From RAM1 sp050247515 (GTDB taxonomy: Bacteria; Pseudomonadota; Gammaproteobacteria; Burkholderiales; Burkholderiaceae_C): 64,000 bases of DNA. The stretch lies in NCBI GenBank assembly GCA_050247515.1, contig JBFWUB010000001.1, forward strand, positions 1 to 64,000, read 5' to 3'. A program made the translations under genes and the position numbers. The notes beneath the pieces were generated by a model. That model was given only the letters and a program-made list of their open reading frames with translations. It did not search any database and was not told the DNA's origin. Positions 32,147 through 40,986 of the stretch are shown in pieces. Each line of letters begins with the position of its first letter. Positions within the stretch are counted from its first letter, which is position 1.

Positions 32147-33352
32147 ATGACCGAAGCTTTTGTTTACGACGCCATCCGCACGCCCCGTGGCAAGGGCAAA
32201 AAGGACGGCAGCCTGCATGAAGTCAAGCCCGTCAACCTGCTGGCCGGCGTGCTGGGGGAACTGCAACGGCGCAACGACCTGGACACCTCACAGGTGGACG
32301 ATGTGGTGATGGGCGTGGTGTCGCCCATCGGCGAACAGGGCTCGGTCATTGCCAAGGTGGCGGCGCTGAAGGCGGGGTGGGACTTCCGCTGCGCGGGCGT
32401 GCAGCTCAACCGCTTTTGCGCCTCGGGCCTGGAGGCCGTGAACATGGCCGCGCAGAAGGTGCGCAGCGGCTGGGAAGACCTGGTCGTGGCCGGCGGCGTG
32501 GAAAGCATGAGCCGCGTGCCCATCGGCTCGGACGGCGGCGCCTGGGCGCAGGACCCGCAGACCAACAGCGCGACCGCCTTTGTGCCCCAGGGCATCGGCG
32601 CGGACCTGATCGCCACGCTGGACGGCTTTACCCGTGACGACGTGGACGCTTTTGCGCTGGAGTCGCAAAAGCGCGCGGCGCGTGCGCGCGAAGGCGGCTT
32701 CTTCGCGGGCTCGGTGGTGCCGGTCAGGGATTTCCTGGACCAGACCATCCTGGACCAGGATGAGTTCATCAAACCCCACACCACGCTGGAGGGCCTGGCC
32801 GCGCTGAAGCCGGCGTTTGAACAGCTGGGCGCCATGGGCTTTGACCAGGTGGCCATTGCACGCTACCCGCAGGTCGAGCGCATCCACCATGTGCACCATG
32901 CCGGCAATTCCTCGGGCATTGTGGACGGCGCGGCGGCCATCCTGATCGGCAGCGAGGCCGCGGGCAAAACGCACAACCTCAAGCCGCGCGCCCGCATCGT
33001 GGCGGCAGCCCTGAGCGGCGCCGACCCGACCATCATGCTCACCGGCCCCATGCCCGCCGCGCGCAAGGCACTGGCCAAGGCGGGCCTGACGGTGGACCAG
33101 ATTGACCTGTTCGAGGTGAACGAGGCCTTTGCCGCCGTGCCCATGCGCTTCATGAAGGAAATGGGCGTGCCGCATGACAAGGTCAACGTCAACGGCGGAG
33201 CCATCGCCATGGGCCACCCGCTGGGCGCCACGGGCGCCATGATCCTGAACACGCTGATTGACGAGCTGCACCGGCGCAAGTTGCGCTACGGTTTGGCCAC
33301 GCTGTGCGTGGGCGGCGGCATGGGTATTGCAACCGTAGTAGAACGGGTCTGA
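32147..33352 (+). CDS. fadA: Acetyl-CoA acyltransferase (thiolase)
   Basis: A 401-residue thiolase that splits 3-ketoacyl-CoA into acetyl-CoA and a shortened acyl-CoA (or runs in reverse). Nucleophile Cys91 in NRFCASGLEAVN; the C-terminal NVNGGAIAMGHPLGATGA His and CVGGGMGIA Cys complete the active site. The loop VEVNEAFAAVPMRF is typical. It precedes the bifunctional 3-hydroxyacyl-CoA dehydrogenase gene by 116 bases that hold a hairpin-rich repeat. Symbol by function (fadA-like), not proven orthology. Confidence 0.94.
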   Translation: MTEAFVYDAIRTPRGKGKKDGSLHEVKPVNLLAGVLGELQRRNDLDTSQVDDVVMGVVSPIGEQGSVIAKVAALKAGWDFRCAGVQLNRFCASGLEAVNMAAQKVRSGWEDLVVAGGVESMSRVPIGSDGGAWAQDPQTNSATAFVPQGIGADLIATLDGFTRDDVDAFALESQKRAARAREGGFFAGSVVPVRDFLDQTILDQDEFIKPHTTLEGLAALKPAFEQLGAMGFDQVAIARYPQVERIHHVHHAGNSSGIVDGAAAILIGSEAAGKTHNLKPRARIVAAALSGADPTIMLTGPMPAARKALAKAGLTVDQIDLFEVNEAFAAVPMRFMKEMGVPHDKVNVNGGAIAMGHPLGATGAMILNTLIDELHRRKLRYGLATLCVGGGMGIATVVERV

Positions 33353-33358
33353 CGACCC

Positions 33359-33440
33359 GCCCCCTGAGTCGGCCTACGGCCGCCATCCCCCAAAGGGGGA
33401 CGCAGCCAGCGGCCCGGCAAAGCCGGATCCGCGGCAGCCC
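33359..33440. repeat. Hairpin-rich intergenic repeat
   Basis: Between the thiolase stop and the fadJ-type start: ccccctgagtcggcc, then ccccc-aaa-ggggg (33387-33399) and ccggc-aaa-gccgg (33414-33426), followed by atccgcggcagcccc. I recognise this block, with cccccaaagggggacgcagc followed by ggcccggcaaagccgg, as an intergenic repeat type common in Comamonadaceae genomes. It may modulate transcription or mRNA stability between the two genes. Only one copy was seen in the window. Confidence 0.65.
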
Positions 33441-33468
33441 CGAACAAACCCTCCGAACTGCTACAGCC

Positions 33469-35622
33469 ATGAAAACCATCCAATACGCACTGAATGACGG
33501 CATCGCCACCCTGACCTTCGACGAGCCCGGCTCGCCTGTCAACACGATGTGCGAGCAGTGGCAAAAAGACCTGACCGAAGCCACGGCCCAGGTGGTCAGG
33601 GACAAGGACGCGATCAAGGGCATCGTACTGGCGTCCAGCAAAACCACGTTCTTCGCCGGCGCCGACCTCAAAGGCACGATGCGCCTGCAGCCGTCTGATG
33701 CGCCGCGCGTGTTTGCCGAAATCGAACAGACCAAGAAGAACTTCCGCACGCTGGAAACACTGGGCAAGCCGGTGGTGACCTGCCTGAACGGCGCGGCCCT
33801 GGGCGGCGGCTGGGAGGTGGCGCTGGTGGGCCATTACCGCGTGGCCGTGGACAACCCCAGGATCCAGTTCGGCCTGCCCGAGATCACGCTGGGCCTGATC
33901 CCCGGCGCCAGTGGCATCACCAAGATGACGCGCCTGCTGGGCCTGATGGGTGCGCAGCCCTACATCCTGGAAAGCAAGCTCTTCAACCCGCGCGAGGCGC
34001 TGGAACTGGGCCTGGTGCATGAGCTGGTGCCCGATGCGCCCGCGCTGCGCGCCGCCGCGTTGGCGTGGATTGCCAAACACGACGGCACCCGCACCCCGGC
34101 CCACCACCCCTGGGACGACAAGAACTACAAGATGCCCGGCGGCACGCCCGCCAACCCCAAGATCGCCGGCATGCTGAGCGTGGCGCCCGCCGTGCTCAAG
34201 CAGAAAACCCGCGGCCTGTACCCCGCGCCCGAATACGCGCTGGCCGCCATGGTCGAAGGCGCGCAGGTGGACTTTGACACCGCGCTGCGCATTGAAAGCC
34301 GCTACCTGGCCAAGCTCATCGTGAGCCCGGTGGCGAAGAACATGATCAACACGTTCTTCTTCAACATGAACGCGATCAAGTCCGGGCAGAGCCGGCCCAG
34401 GGACGTGCCGCGCTACAAGCCGCAAAAAGTCGGCCTGCTGGGCGCCGGCATGATGGGCGCCGGCATTGCCTACGCCCAGGCGTCCCGCGGCGTGGCCACG
34501 GTGCTGAAAGACGTGAGCCTGGACAAGGCCGAACACGGCAAGGCCTACAGCCAGAAGATCACGCAACCGCGCGTGGACAAGGGCCGCATGAGCCCGCACG
34601 ACCAGCAGGCGCTGCTGGGCCGCATCACCCCCACTGACAAGGCCGCCGACCTGCAGGGCTGCGACCTGATCATTGAAGCGGTGTTCGAGCAGCGCGAGTT
34701 GAAGGCCAAAGTCACGCAGGAGGCGCAGCCCATGCTCGCACCCGGCGGTTTCTTTGCGTCCAATACCTCTACCCTGCCTATCTCCGGGCTGGCGACCGCG
34801 TCAAAACGGCCGGACAAGTTCATCGGCATCCACTTCTTCAGCCCGGTGGACAAGATGAAGCTGGTGGAGATCATCCGTGGCCAGCAGACCGATGACGAAA
34901 CCGTGGCCCGCGCGTTCGACTATGTGCAGGCCATCGGCAAGATCCCCATCGTGGTGAATGATTCGCGCGGCTTCTACACCAGCCGCACTTTCGGCACCTT
35001 TGTGATGGAGGGCGCCGCCATGCTGGGCGAAGGCATTCCGGCCGCGGTGGTGGAAAACGCCGGCATCCAGGCCGGCATGCCCGTGGGTCCGCTGGCGGTG
35101 CTGGATGAGACCGCGCTGTCGCTCAGCGTGCATGTGCTGGACCAGACGCGCGCCGACTACCACGCCGAGGGCAAGACCTACATCGCCACCCCGGGCGAGC
35201 TGCTGGTGGAGCGCATGGTCAAGGAATTTGACCGCAACGGCCGCGCGGCCGAAGGCGGCTTTTATGACTACCCCGCGGGGCAGAAAAAGACGCTGTGGCC
35301 CGAGTTGAAAAAGCTGTTTGAAAAGCCCGCATCCGCCTGGGACATGCAGGACCTGAAAGACCGCCTGCTGTACCGCCAGGCCGTGGAAACTGCCCGCTGC
35401 CTGAGCGAAGGCGTGCTGACCACGGTGCATGACGCCAACATCGGCTCGATCTTCGGCATCGGCTTTCCGGCGTATACAGGCGGGGCCATGCAGTTCATCT
35501 ACGGCATGGGCATTGACGCATTCATCGCCCGTGCCGACACGCTGGCCGCCCGCTACGGCGCCGGCTTCGCGCTGACGGATGTGGTGAAAGCCGCGATCCG
35601 CCAGCACGAACCGCGCTGGTAG
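33469..35622 (+). CDS. fadJ: Bifunctional enoyl-CoA hydratase / 3-hydroxyacyl-CoA dehydrogenase (FadJ/FadB-like)
   Basis: A 717-residue multifunctional beta-oxidation enzyme. N-terminal crotonase domain: FFAGADLKGT (about 62-71) and LNGAALGGGWEVAL (about 106-119), with Glu residues in GLPEITLGLIPGASG (about 137-151). C-terminal dehydrogenase: NAD motif LLGAGMMGAGIAY (about 324-336) and FIGIHFFSPVDKMKLVEII (about 451-469). It carries out hydration and oxidation of enoyl-CoA. The ATG at 33469 lacks a strong ribosome site. Together with the thiolase it forms the fad pair of this cluster. Confidence 0.94.
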   Translation: MKTIQYALNDGIATLTFDEPGSPVNTMCEQWQKDLTEATAQVVRDKDAIKGIVLASSKTTFFAGADLKGTMRLQPSDAPRVFAEIEQTKKNFRTLETLGKPVVTCLNGAALGGGWEVALVGHYRVAVDNPRIQFGLPEITLGLIPGASGITKMTRLLGLMGAQPYILESKLFNPREALELGLVHELVPDAPALRAAALAWIAKHDGTRTPAHHPWDDKNYKMPGGTPANPKIAGMLSVAPAVLKQKTRGLYPAPEYALAAMVEGAQVDFDTALRIESRYLAKLIVSPVAKNMINTFFFNMNAIKSGQSRPRDVPRYKPQKVGLLGAGMMGAGIAYAQASRGVATVLKDVSLDKAEHGKAYSQKITQPRVDKGRMSPHDQQALLGRITPTDKAADLQGCDLIIEAVFEQRELKAKVTQEAQPMLAPGGFFASNTSTLPISGLATASKRPDKFIGIHFFSPVDKMKLVEIIRGQQTDDETVARAFDYVQAIGKIPIVVNDSRGFYTSRTFGTFVMEGAAMLGEGIPAAVVENAGIQAGMPVGPLAVLDETALSLSVHVLDQTRADYHAEGKTYIATPGELLVERMVKEFDRNGRAAEGGFYDYPAGQKKTLWPELKKLFEKPASAWDMQDLKDRLLYRQAVETARCLSEGVLTTVHDANIGSIFGIGFPAYTGGAMQFIYGMGIDAFIARADTLAARYGAGFALTDVVKAAIRQHEPRW

Positions 35623-35732
35623 TCCGGCAGCACGGCGTCATGCCCGGCCCCGGCTGCGGCCAGGCCCATACGGGGGACACCATGGGAATGGCGTCTGTTG
35701 CGTGGCGGCACCCGCAGCATGAATCCGCTTTT

Positions 35733-35749
35733 ATTTGACTTTGTCAAAT
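35733..35749. promoter_or_regulatory. Inverted repeat, probable MarR operator
   Basis: atttgac-ttt-gtcaaat is a perfect inverted repeat with 7-base arms, 22 bases upstream of the MarR-GNAT start, and a further ttgac follows at 35752-35756. It is the only A/T-rich site nearby and overlaps the likely promoter. Autoregulation by the MarR-type domain encoded downstream is the natural reading. Confidence 0.6.
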
Positions 35750-35770
35750 ATTTGACTGACGATAGCAAGC

Positions 35771-36700
35771 ATGTCGAATGCTTCCGCGGCGCACGTGCGG
35801 CAACTTCGCGCCTTCAACCGCTTTTACACCCAGCGAATCGGTGTGCTGGACCCGTACCTGAACAGCGAGTTTTCGCTGACCGAAGTGCGCGTGCTGTACG
35901 AGCTGGCCCACCGCGACCAGCCCACGGCCACCGAGCTGGCGCGCGACCTGGCGCTGGACGCGGGGTACCTCAGCCGCATCCTGCGCCGGTTTGAGTCCAG
36001 CGGCTGGCTGGCGCGCGCGCCCTCCCCGGCCGATGCCCGCCAGAGCCTGCTCAAGCTCACGGCTGCCGGCCATGGCGCGTTTGCGCCGCTGCAGCAACGC
36101 TCGCGCGACGAGGCGGCGCAGTTGCTGGGCGCCTTGCCCGAGCCCGACCAGCGCAAGCTCATGGACGCCATGGCCACCATCCAGCGCCTGCTGGCGCCAG
36201 GCAGCCTGCCGGCGCCCACCCGCACCGCCGTGCTGCGCGACCTGAAGCCTGGCGACATGGGCTGGGTGGTGCAGCAGCATGGCGAGATCTACGCGCGCGA
36301 ATACGGCTGGAACCGCGAATTTGAAGGGCTGGTCGCCGGTATTGCGGCGCGGATGGTCAGGAATTTCCAGCCCGAATGGGAGCGTGGCTGGATGGCCGAG
36401 CTGGACGGCGAACGCGTGGGCTCGGTCTTTGTGGTGCGCAAGAGCAAAACCGTCGCCCAGCTGCGCCTGCTGATTCTTGCACCCGCCGCCCGGGGCCTGG
36501 GCCTGGGCGCCCGGCTCACCGACGAATGCCTGGCGTTTGCGCGCGGCAAGGGCTACCGCAAGATGGTGCTGTGGACCAACAGCAACCTGACGGCCGCGCG
36601 GGACATCTACGCGCGGCGCGGTTTCGTGCTGACCCGCAGCGAGCCCTACCAGGGCTACGGCCATGACCTGATCGGCGAAACCTGGGAACTGCGGCTGTGA
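35771..36700 (+). CDS. MarR-type regulator / GNAT acetyltransferase fusion
   Basis: A 309-residue protein with two domains. Residues about 1-145 form a winged helix of the MarR family (FSLTEVRVLYELAHRDQPTATELARDLALDAGYLSRILRRFESSGWLARAPSPADARQSLLKLTAAG). Residues about 155-309 are a GNAT acetyltransferase with the acetyl-CoA loop LILAPAARGLGLGARLTDECLAFARGKGY (R/Q-x2-G-x-G/A form). It probably both regulates transcription and acetylates a small molecule or itself. Its stop overlaps the next gene's GTG start, so regulator and exporter are translationally coupled; the exporter may remove the inducer. Confidence 0.88.
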   Translation: MSNASAAHVRQLRAFNRFYTQRIGVLDPYLNSEFSLTEVRVLYELAHRDQPTATELARDLALDAGYLSRILRRFESSGWLARAPSPADARQSLLKLTAAGHGAFAPLQQRSRDEAAQLLGALPEPDQRKLMDAMATIQRLLAPGSLPAPTRTAVLRDLKPGDMGWVVQQHGEIYAREYGWNREFEGLVAGIAARMVRNFQPEWERGWMAELDGERVGSVFVVRKSKTVAQLRLLILAPAARGLGLGARLTDECLAFARGKGYRKMVLWTNSNLTAARDIYARRGFVLTRSEPYQGYGHDLIGETWELRL

Positions 36701-37605
36701 ACCTGGCGCTGGCCGCCGCGGCGCTCACGGGCGTGCAGGTGGGCGCGGCGATCGTCGCCTCACGCCTCGTGGTCAGTGAGGTGCCGCCGCTGACGCTGGC
36801 CTTGCTGCGCTATGCCATCGGCCTGGCCTGCCTGCTGCCCTTCGCGGGGTGGACTTTGCTCAGGCGCGGATCGCGCCCGGCAGCCCGTGCCATGGCTGCG
36901 GACCTGCTGCCCATGGCGTTGCTGGGGGTGGTGCAGTTCGCCGCCGTGATCGCCTTGCTCAACTACGGTCTGCGGCATGTCGGCGCGGCCCAGGCGGCGC
37001 TGATCTTCAGCCTGTTTCCGCTGCTCACACTGGCACTCTCGGCGGCCGTGGGGCAGGACCGAATTACGCCGGCGCTGCTGGGCGGCATGCTCCTGTCGGT
37101 TGCCGGCGTGGGGCTGGCACTGGCGCCCCGGCTGGGCGCCGGCCCGGGCGGGCACTGGTGGGGCGAGTTGGCCGTGCTGGCCAGCACAATGCTGGGTGCG
37201 GGCTGCAGCGTGCTGTACCGGCCCTACCTGCGGCGCCATCCGGCGCTGCCTGTGTCGGCCTGGGCCATGGCGGCCAGCGTTGCTGCGCTGGCCGTGCTTG
37301 CGCTCACAGAAGGCTGGCCGGCGCGGTTACCGCTTCTGAGCAGCCAGGCCTGGGGTGTCGCCACGTTTATTGGGCTGTCCAGCGGCGTGGGGTATTTTCT
37401 CTGGCTGTACGCACTCAAGCACGAATCGCCGGCGCGGGTCACGGTGTTTCTGGCGCTGAATCCCGTGACGGCCGCCGTGCTCGGGGCGTTGGTGCTCGGC
37501 GAGCCGCTGGCCCTGCCGGTGGCGGGCGCCATCGCATTGATCGCGGGTGGCCTGGCGCTGGCCGTGCGTGCGGCAAAGCCTGTTGACGGCCGGCTGAAAG
37601 CCTGA
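36697..37605 (+). CDS. EamA-family (drug/metabolite) exporter
   Basis: A 302-residue inner-membrane protein with about ten helices in two repeated EamA halves (residues about 1-138 and 150-290); each half ends with the typical EamA close (LLGGMLLSVAGVGLAL; AVLGALVLGEPLALPVAGAIALIAGGLALA). Expected to export amino acids or metabolites. It starts at GTG (36697) overlapping the MarR-GNAT stop as GTGA, which links it to that regulator. 18 bases before the first chromate-transporter gene, so one transcript may include both. Substrate unknown. Confidence 0.9.
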   Translation: MNLALAAAALTGVQVGAAIVASRLVVSEVPPLTLALLRYAIGLACLLPFAGWTLLRRGSRPAARAMAADLLPMALLGVVQFAAVIALLNYGLRHVGAAQAALIFSLFPLLTLALSAAVGQDRITPALLGGMLLSVAGVGLALAPRLGAGPGGHWWGELAVLASTMLGAGCSVLYRPYLRRHPALPVSAWAMAASVAALAVLALTEGWPARLPLLSSQAWGVATFIGLSSGVGYFLWLYALKHESPARVTVFLALNPVTAAVLGALVLGEPLALPVAGAIALIAGGLALAVRAAKPVDGRLKA

Positions 37606-37623
37606 AACCGGATAATTGCCCCC

Positions 37624-38214
37624 ATGTCCCAGCCCGCCCAGACGCCGCACAACACCGCGGCTTCCAATTCCCCGCAATCGCTGACCGACCTGTTCCTGTC
37701 ATTCACCGTCCTGGCCCTGCAGGGCTTTGGTGGCGTGTTGGCGGTGGTGCAGCGTGAACTGGTGGAGCGCAAACGCTGGATGACGCGCGAGCAGTTCGTG
37801 GAGGACTGGGCGGTGGCCCAGATCCTGCCTGGCCCCAATGTGGTGAACCTGTCCATGATGATCGGTGATCGCCATTTCGGCCTGCGCGGGGCCATCGTGG
37901 CGGTGTGCGGCATGCTGGCCGCGCCCCTGTGCGTGGTGCTGGTTCTGGCGCTGGTCTATACCCAGTTTGCCGCCAATCCCCAAGTGGCCGGCGCGTTGCG
38001 GGGCATGGGCGCGGTGGCGGCCGGGCTGGTCACGGCCACCGGCTTCAAACTGCTGGGCGTGCTGAAGACCCATCCTCTGGGCCTGCCGCTGTGCCTGACG
38101 CTGGCTGCCTTGTGCTTTGCGGCGATTGCGCTGTGGCGCCTGCCCCTGGCCTGGGTACTGCTCAGCCTGGGTGGCGCGGCCTGTGTGCTCACCTGGCGGC
38201 GGATCAAGCCATGA
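37624..38214 (+). CDS. chrA: Chromate transporter, N-terminal half (short-chain ChrA)
   Basis: A 196-residue CHR-family membrane protein with one six-helix CHR domain. Motifs GGVLAVVQRELVERKRWMTREQFVEDWAVAQILPGPNVVNLSMMIGDRHFGLRGAIVA (about 38-93) are the family signature. Short-chain CHR proteins work as heteromeric pairs; the second half is encoded next and overlaps it by ATGA. The pair probably exports chromate or another oxyanion such as sulfate analogues. Confidence 0.9.
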   Translation: MSQPAQTPHNTAASNSPQSLTDLFLSFTVLALQGFGGVLAVVQRELVERKRWMTREQFVEDWAVAQILPGPNVVNLSMMIGDRHFGLRGAIVAVCGMLAAPLCVVLVLALVYTQFAANPQVAGALRGMGAVAAGLVTATGFKLLGVLKTHPLGLPLCLTLAALCFAAIALWRLPLAWVLLSLGGAACVLTWRRIKP

Positions 38215-38783
38215 GCATTGTCATGGCCCCCGCCGACTGGCTCGGCCTGCTGCTGCACTTTGTGTCGTTGTCATTGCTGGCCGTGGGGGGCGCCATCACG
38301 GTGGCACCGGACATGCACCGCTATCTGGTGGACAAGCAGCACTGGATCACCGACCCGCAGTTCAGTTCGTCGATCGCGATCGCCCAGGCCGCGCCCGGCC
38401 CCAATGTGCTGTTTGTCGGGTTGATGGGCTGGAACGTGGGCCTGAATGCAGGCGGGCTGCCGGCCGCGGCGCTGGGTCTGACGCTGACACTCACCGGCAT
38501 CCTGCTGCCCAGTACCACGCTGACCTATCTGGTGGCGCGTTGGGGTCACCGCAATCGCGAGTTGCGCGCGGTCCGCGCATTCAAGCAAGGCATGGCGCCC
38601 ATCGTCATTGCCCTGCTGGTGGCCACGGGCTGGATTCTGGCGACGGGCAGCCGTTACCAGCTGGCTGACTGGCCGGTCTGGCTGGTGGCCGGCATCACGA
38701 CGATGGTGGTCTGGCGCACCCGAATCCATCTGCTGTGGCTGCTGGGTGCTGGCGCCGCGCTGGGTGCCATGGGCTGGATTTGA
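38211..38783 (+). CDS. chrA: Chromate transporter, C-terminal half (short-chain ChrA partner)
   Basis: A 190-residue second CHR-domain protein: FVSLSLLAVGGAITVAPDMHRYLV (about 17-40), SSSIAIAQAAPGPNVLFVGLMGW (about 52-74) and PSTTLTYLVARWGHR. It starts inside the previous stop (ATGA overlap), so the two halves are made in equal amounts. As a rule, paired short forms sit in the membrane in opposite orientations. Confidence 0.9.
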   Translation: MSIVMAPADWLGLLLHFVSLSLLAVGGAITVAPDMHRYLVDKQHWITDPQFSSSIAIAQAAPGPNVLFVGLMGWNVGLNAGGLPAAALGLTLTLTGILLPSTTLTYLVARWGHRNRELRAVRAFKQGMAPIVIALLVATGWILATGSRYQLADWPVWLVAGITTMVVWRTRIHLLWLLGAGAALGAMGWI

Positions 38784-38862
38784 CTGGTAACAGAGGGGCC
38801 GCACCCTGTTGCACCGGGAAACCAGTTGATACACTGCGCCAAAGCAGTCTATGGAGCGGCCC

Positions 38863-40968
38863 ATGGCAGAACCTGCCACCCCCAGTATCGAAGAATCCAC
38901 TGAAGCGCTGTTCGACGTCATCGTGAAAGTCCCGTCCGGGGCTCGGCTGGATGACATCGAAAAGATGGCTCTGGGCCCCGCTGGCATCCGCGCTGACCGG
39001 GTGGAAAGCCTGATCAAGGCGCTGCGCAGCGTGCCCCAGGCCAAGATCGGCGCCGGCGTGCCGCGCGCACGCGCCGATGCCGCCAAGGAACAGTTCAGCA
39101 AGGCGGGCCTGACGGTGGAAATCACGCCGGTGCTGTCGATCCAGATCAAGACCGACGGTGCGTTTGACGGGCTGTTTGGCTGCCCGTCTTGCAAGCAGCG
39201 CGTGACGCTGCCCGAAAACCGCCAGTGCCCCAACTGCGGCGTATTCGTCGACAAGGTCACCGACGAAGCCCAGATGCGCCGCCGCATCATGGAGCAGGAG
39301 CGCGCCAAACTGGAGTTCCAGGCATCGCGCGGCGCGCAGCAGGCCGAGAAGATGACGCGCGAACAGCTCGAAGCCCAGCTGCGCGCCGAGGTCCGTGCCG
39401 AGCTCGAGGCCAAGTACGGGCTCAACAAGAAAGGCGGCGCATCCAGCACCGCCATCAAGGGTCTGGTGCTCGTCGGCGTGCTGGCGGCCGTCTTCATCGG
39501 CGGCCGCGGTACCGGCTCGGGCTGGTCCTGGGAAGAGCTCAAGGGCGGGGGCGCCAAGGACAAGGGCAAGACGGCCGAGGTGGACAAGATGCTGGACAGT
39601 GTCGGTCCCGCAGGTGGCGTGCAGGCCGCGGGTGGGCCGGCTGGCGCGGGCGAGGCTGGCGGCGGGCTGACTGGTGATCCGGACGTTGACGACCCCCTGG
39701 TTCAGGCCGCCGGTGGCAAGCGCATCGGCGCCAAGGGCATCACCATGGAACAGGCGGTCGCCGCTTCCATGACCCTGGCCAAGTCGGTCGGCAATACCAC
39801 CGCCGAGCGGGCTCTGGCCGGAGGGGCCGTGGGCGGCGGCGGGGCTGGCGCAAGTACAGGTGCAGGCGCAGGCGGGCCGGGTGCCGCTGGTGGCGCGGCC
39901 GGCGGTGCTGGCCCGGCGGCGGCCGGCGGCGGCACCGCGAGCGAGGCCACAGTGTCACCGTCCGCGAAACAGTTGCTGGCGCTGGAGTTCACCACCCAGC
40001 TGGCTGAAATGGGCCAGTTGCCGCGAGCGCTGCAGATGATCAAGGCGCTCAAGGCCTCTCCAAAGACGACGGCGGACCCGGCTGTGGCGTCAGCCGCGCG
40101 GGTGGCCGACATGGAGGTGCGCGCGTGGGCCATGCAAGCCATGGGTGACAGCAAGGCACGTGCGGCGGCAGATGCGCTGATGTCCGACGCCGCCGGGCTC
40201 GCCGACCCGTACGAGCGTGCCTTGGCGCTCAGCCGCGTGGGCGCCATCCTGGCGCGCCACACCCAGTTGCCGCCCGAGGCTTCGCGCGCCTTCCTGACCA
40301 AGGCGGTTGATTCGGTCAAGGCAGTGAGCGACGCCCCCCTGCGCACGGTGGCCACGGGCCAGTGGGCGGTCGCGTTCGCAGAGGCACTGCTGGCGGACGC
40401 CATCACCAAGGCAAAGGCCGGCGTCTGGTCCAAGGTCCAGCAGGCCGGCACACAGGTGGACACCCTGACCGGCCAGGCGCCGGACGCAGCCTCGCAGGCC
40501 AGGCTGAACGCGATCAGCGCGCAACTCAAGCTCCTGCTGGGCCAGCAGGACAAGGCCGTTCAGGCCATGGACGCTGGTCTGGCGCAGGCGGCTCGCGTGG
40601 ACACCCTGTCCGAACGCGCGGCGGTGCTGCGCGCCATGGCGCAACTGTCCGGCGGGGCGGGCGGCGACAAGCTGCAGGCCGCGGTGGCCGCGCTGCAGGC
40701 TCAAGCCATGGCAAGGACCGGCGCCGAGCGCGCACGTGCGCTCGCGCAGCTGTCCCTGTTGCATGCGGATGCCGGCCAGCGCGGCAAGGCCAGCGAACTG
40801 GCCGATGCCGCCCGTGCGTCCCCTGGATTGGCGGCCTCCGACGCCGTCCAGGTCAATGCCGATCTCATCGTGCGCTCCGATATGGCGGCGGCCCGTGTGC
40901 TGCACGGCCTGGGTCTGTATGCGGAATCTGAAACCGTGCTGCAGCGCGTTGGCAGCTACCTTCTGTGA
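38863..40968 (+). CDS. Zinc-ribbon membrane protein with Gly/Ala-rich linker and helical repeats
   Basis: A 701-residue protein of unknown function. Domains seen in order: an alpha/beta region (1-100); a zinc ribbon with Cys107, Cys110, Cys122 and Cys125 (CPSCKQ ... CPNCG); a charged coiled coil (about 135-187); one membrane helix (IKGLVLVGVLAAVFIGG, about 198-214); a long Gly/Ala-rich disordered stretch (about 240-360); then regular antiparallel helices of the TPR/Sel1 kind to the end. So the zinc ribbon is cytoplasmic and the helical part periplasmic, or the reverse. The ATG at 38863 follows GGAG (in atggagcgg); an in-frame ATG at 38851 has no ribosome site. It converges on rlmB. Confidence 0.7.
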   Translation: MAEPATPSIEESTEALFDVIVKVPSGARLDDIEKMALGPAGIRADRVESLIKALRSVPQAKIGAGVPRARADAAKEQFSKAGLTVEITPVLSIQIKTDGAFDGLFGCPSCKQRVTLPENRQCPNCGVFVDKVTDEAQMRRRIMEQERAKLEFQASRGAQQAEKMTREQLEAQLRAEVRAELEAKYGLNKKGGASSTAIKGLVLVGVLAAVFIGGRGTGSGWSWEELKGGGAKDKGKTAEVDKMLDSVGPAGGVQAAGGPAGAGEAGGGLTGDPDVDDPLVQAAGGKRIGAKGITMEQAVAASMTLAKSVGNTTAERALAGGAVGGGGAGASTGAGAGGPGAAGGAAGGAGPAAAGGGTASEATVSPSAKQLLALEFTTQLAEMGQLPRALQMIKALKASPKTTADPAVASAARVADMEVRAWAMQAMGDSKARAAADALMSDAAGLADPYERALALSRVGAILARHTQLPPEASRAFLTKAVDSVKAVSDAPLRTVATGQWAVAFAEALLADAITKAKAGVWSKVQQAGTQVDTLTGQAPDAASQARLNAISAQLKLLLGQQDKAVQAMDAGLAQAARVDTLSERAAVLRAMAQLSGGAGGDKLQAAVAALQAQAMARTGAERARALAQLSLLHADAGQRGKASELADAARASPGLAASDAVQVNADLIVRSDMAAARVLHGLGLYAESETVLQRVGSYLL

Positions 40969-40986
40969 GCGACGGCGCCGTGCGGC

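Noticed and set aside
39830..39950. GC-rich repeat as a regulatory or phase-variable tract
   Set aside because: Imperfect ggcgcg-type units encode Gly/Ala residues of the linker; no mononucleotide or exact tandem run that would slip.
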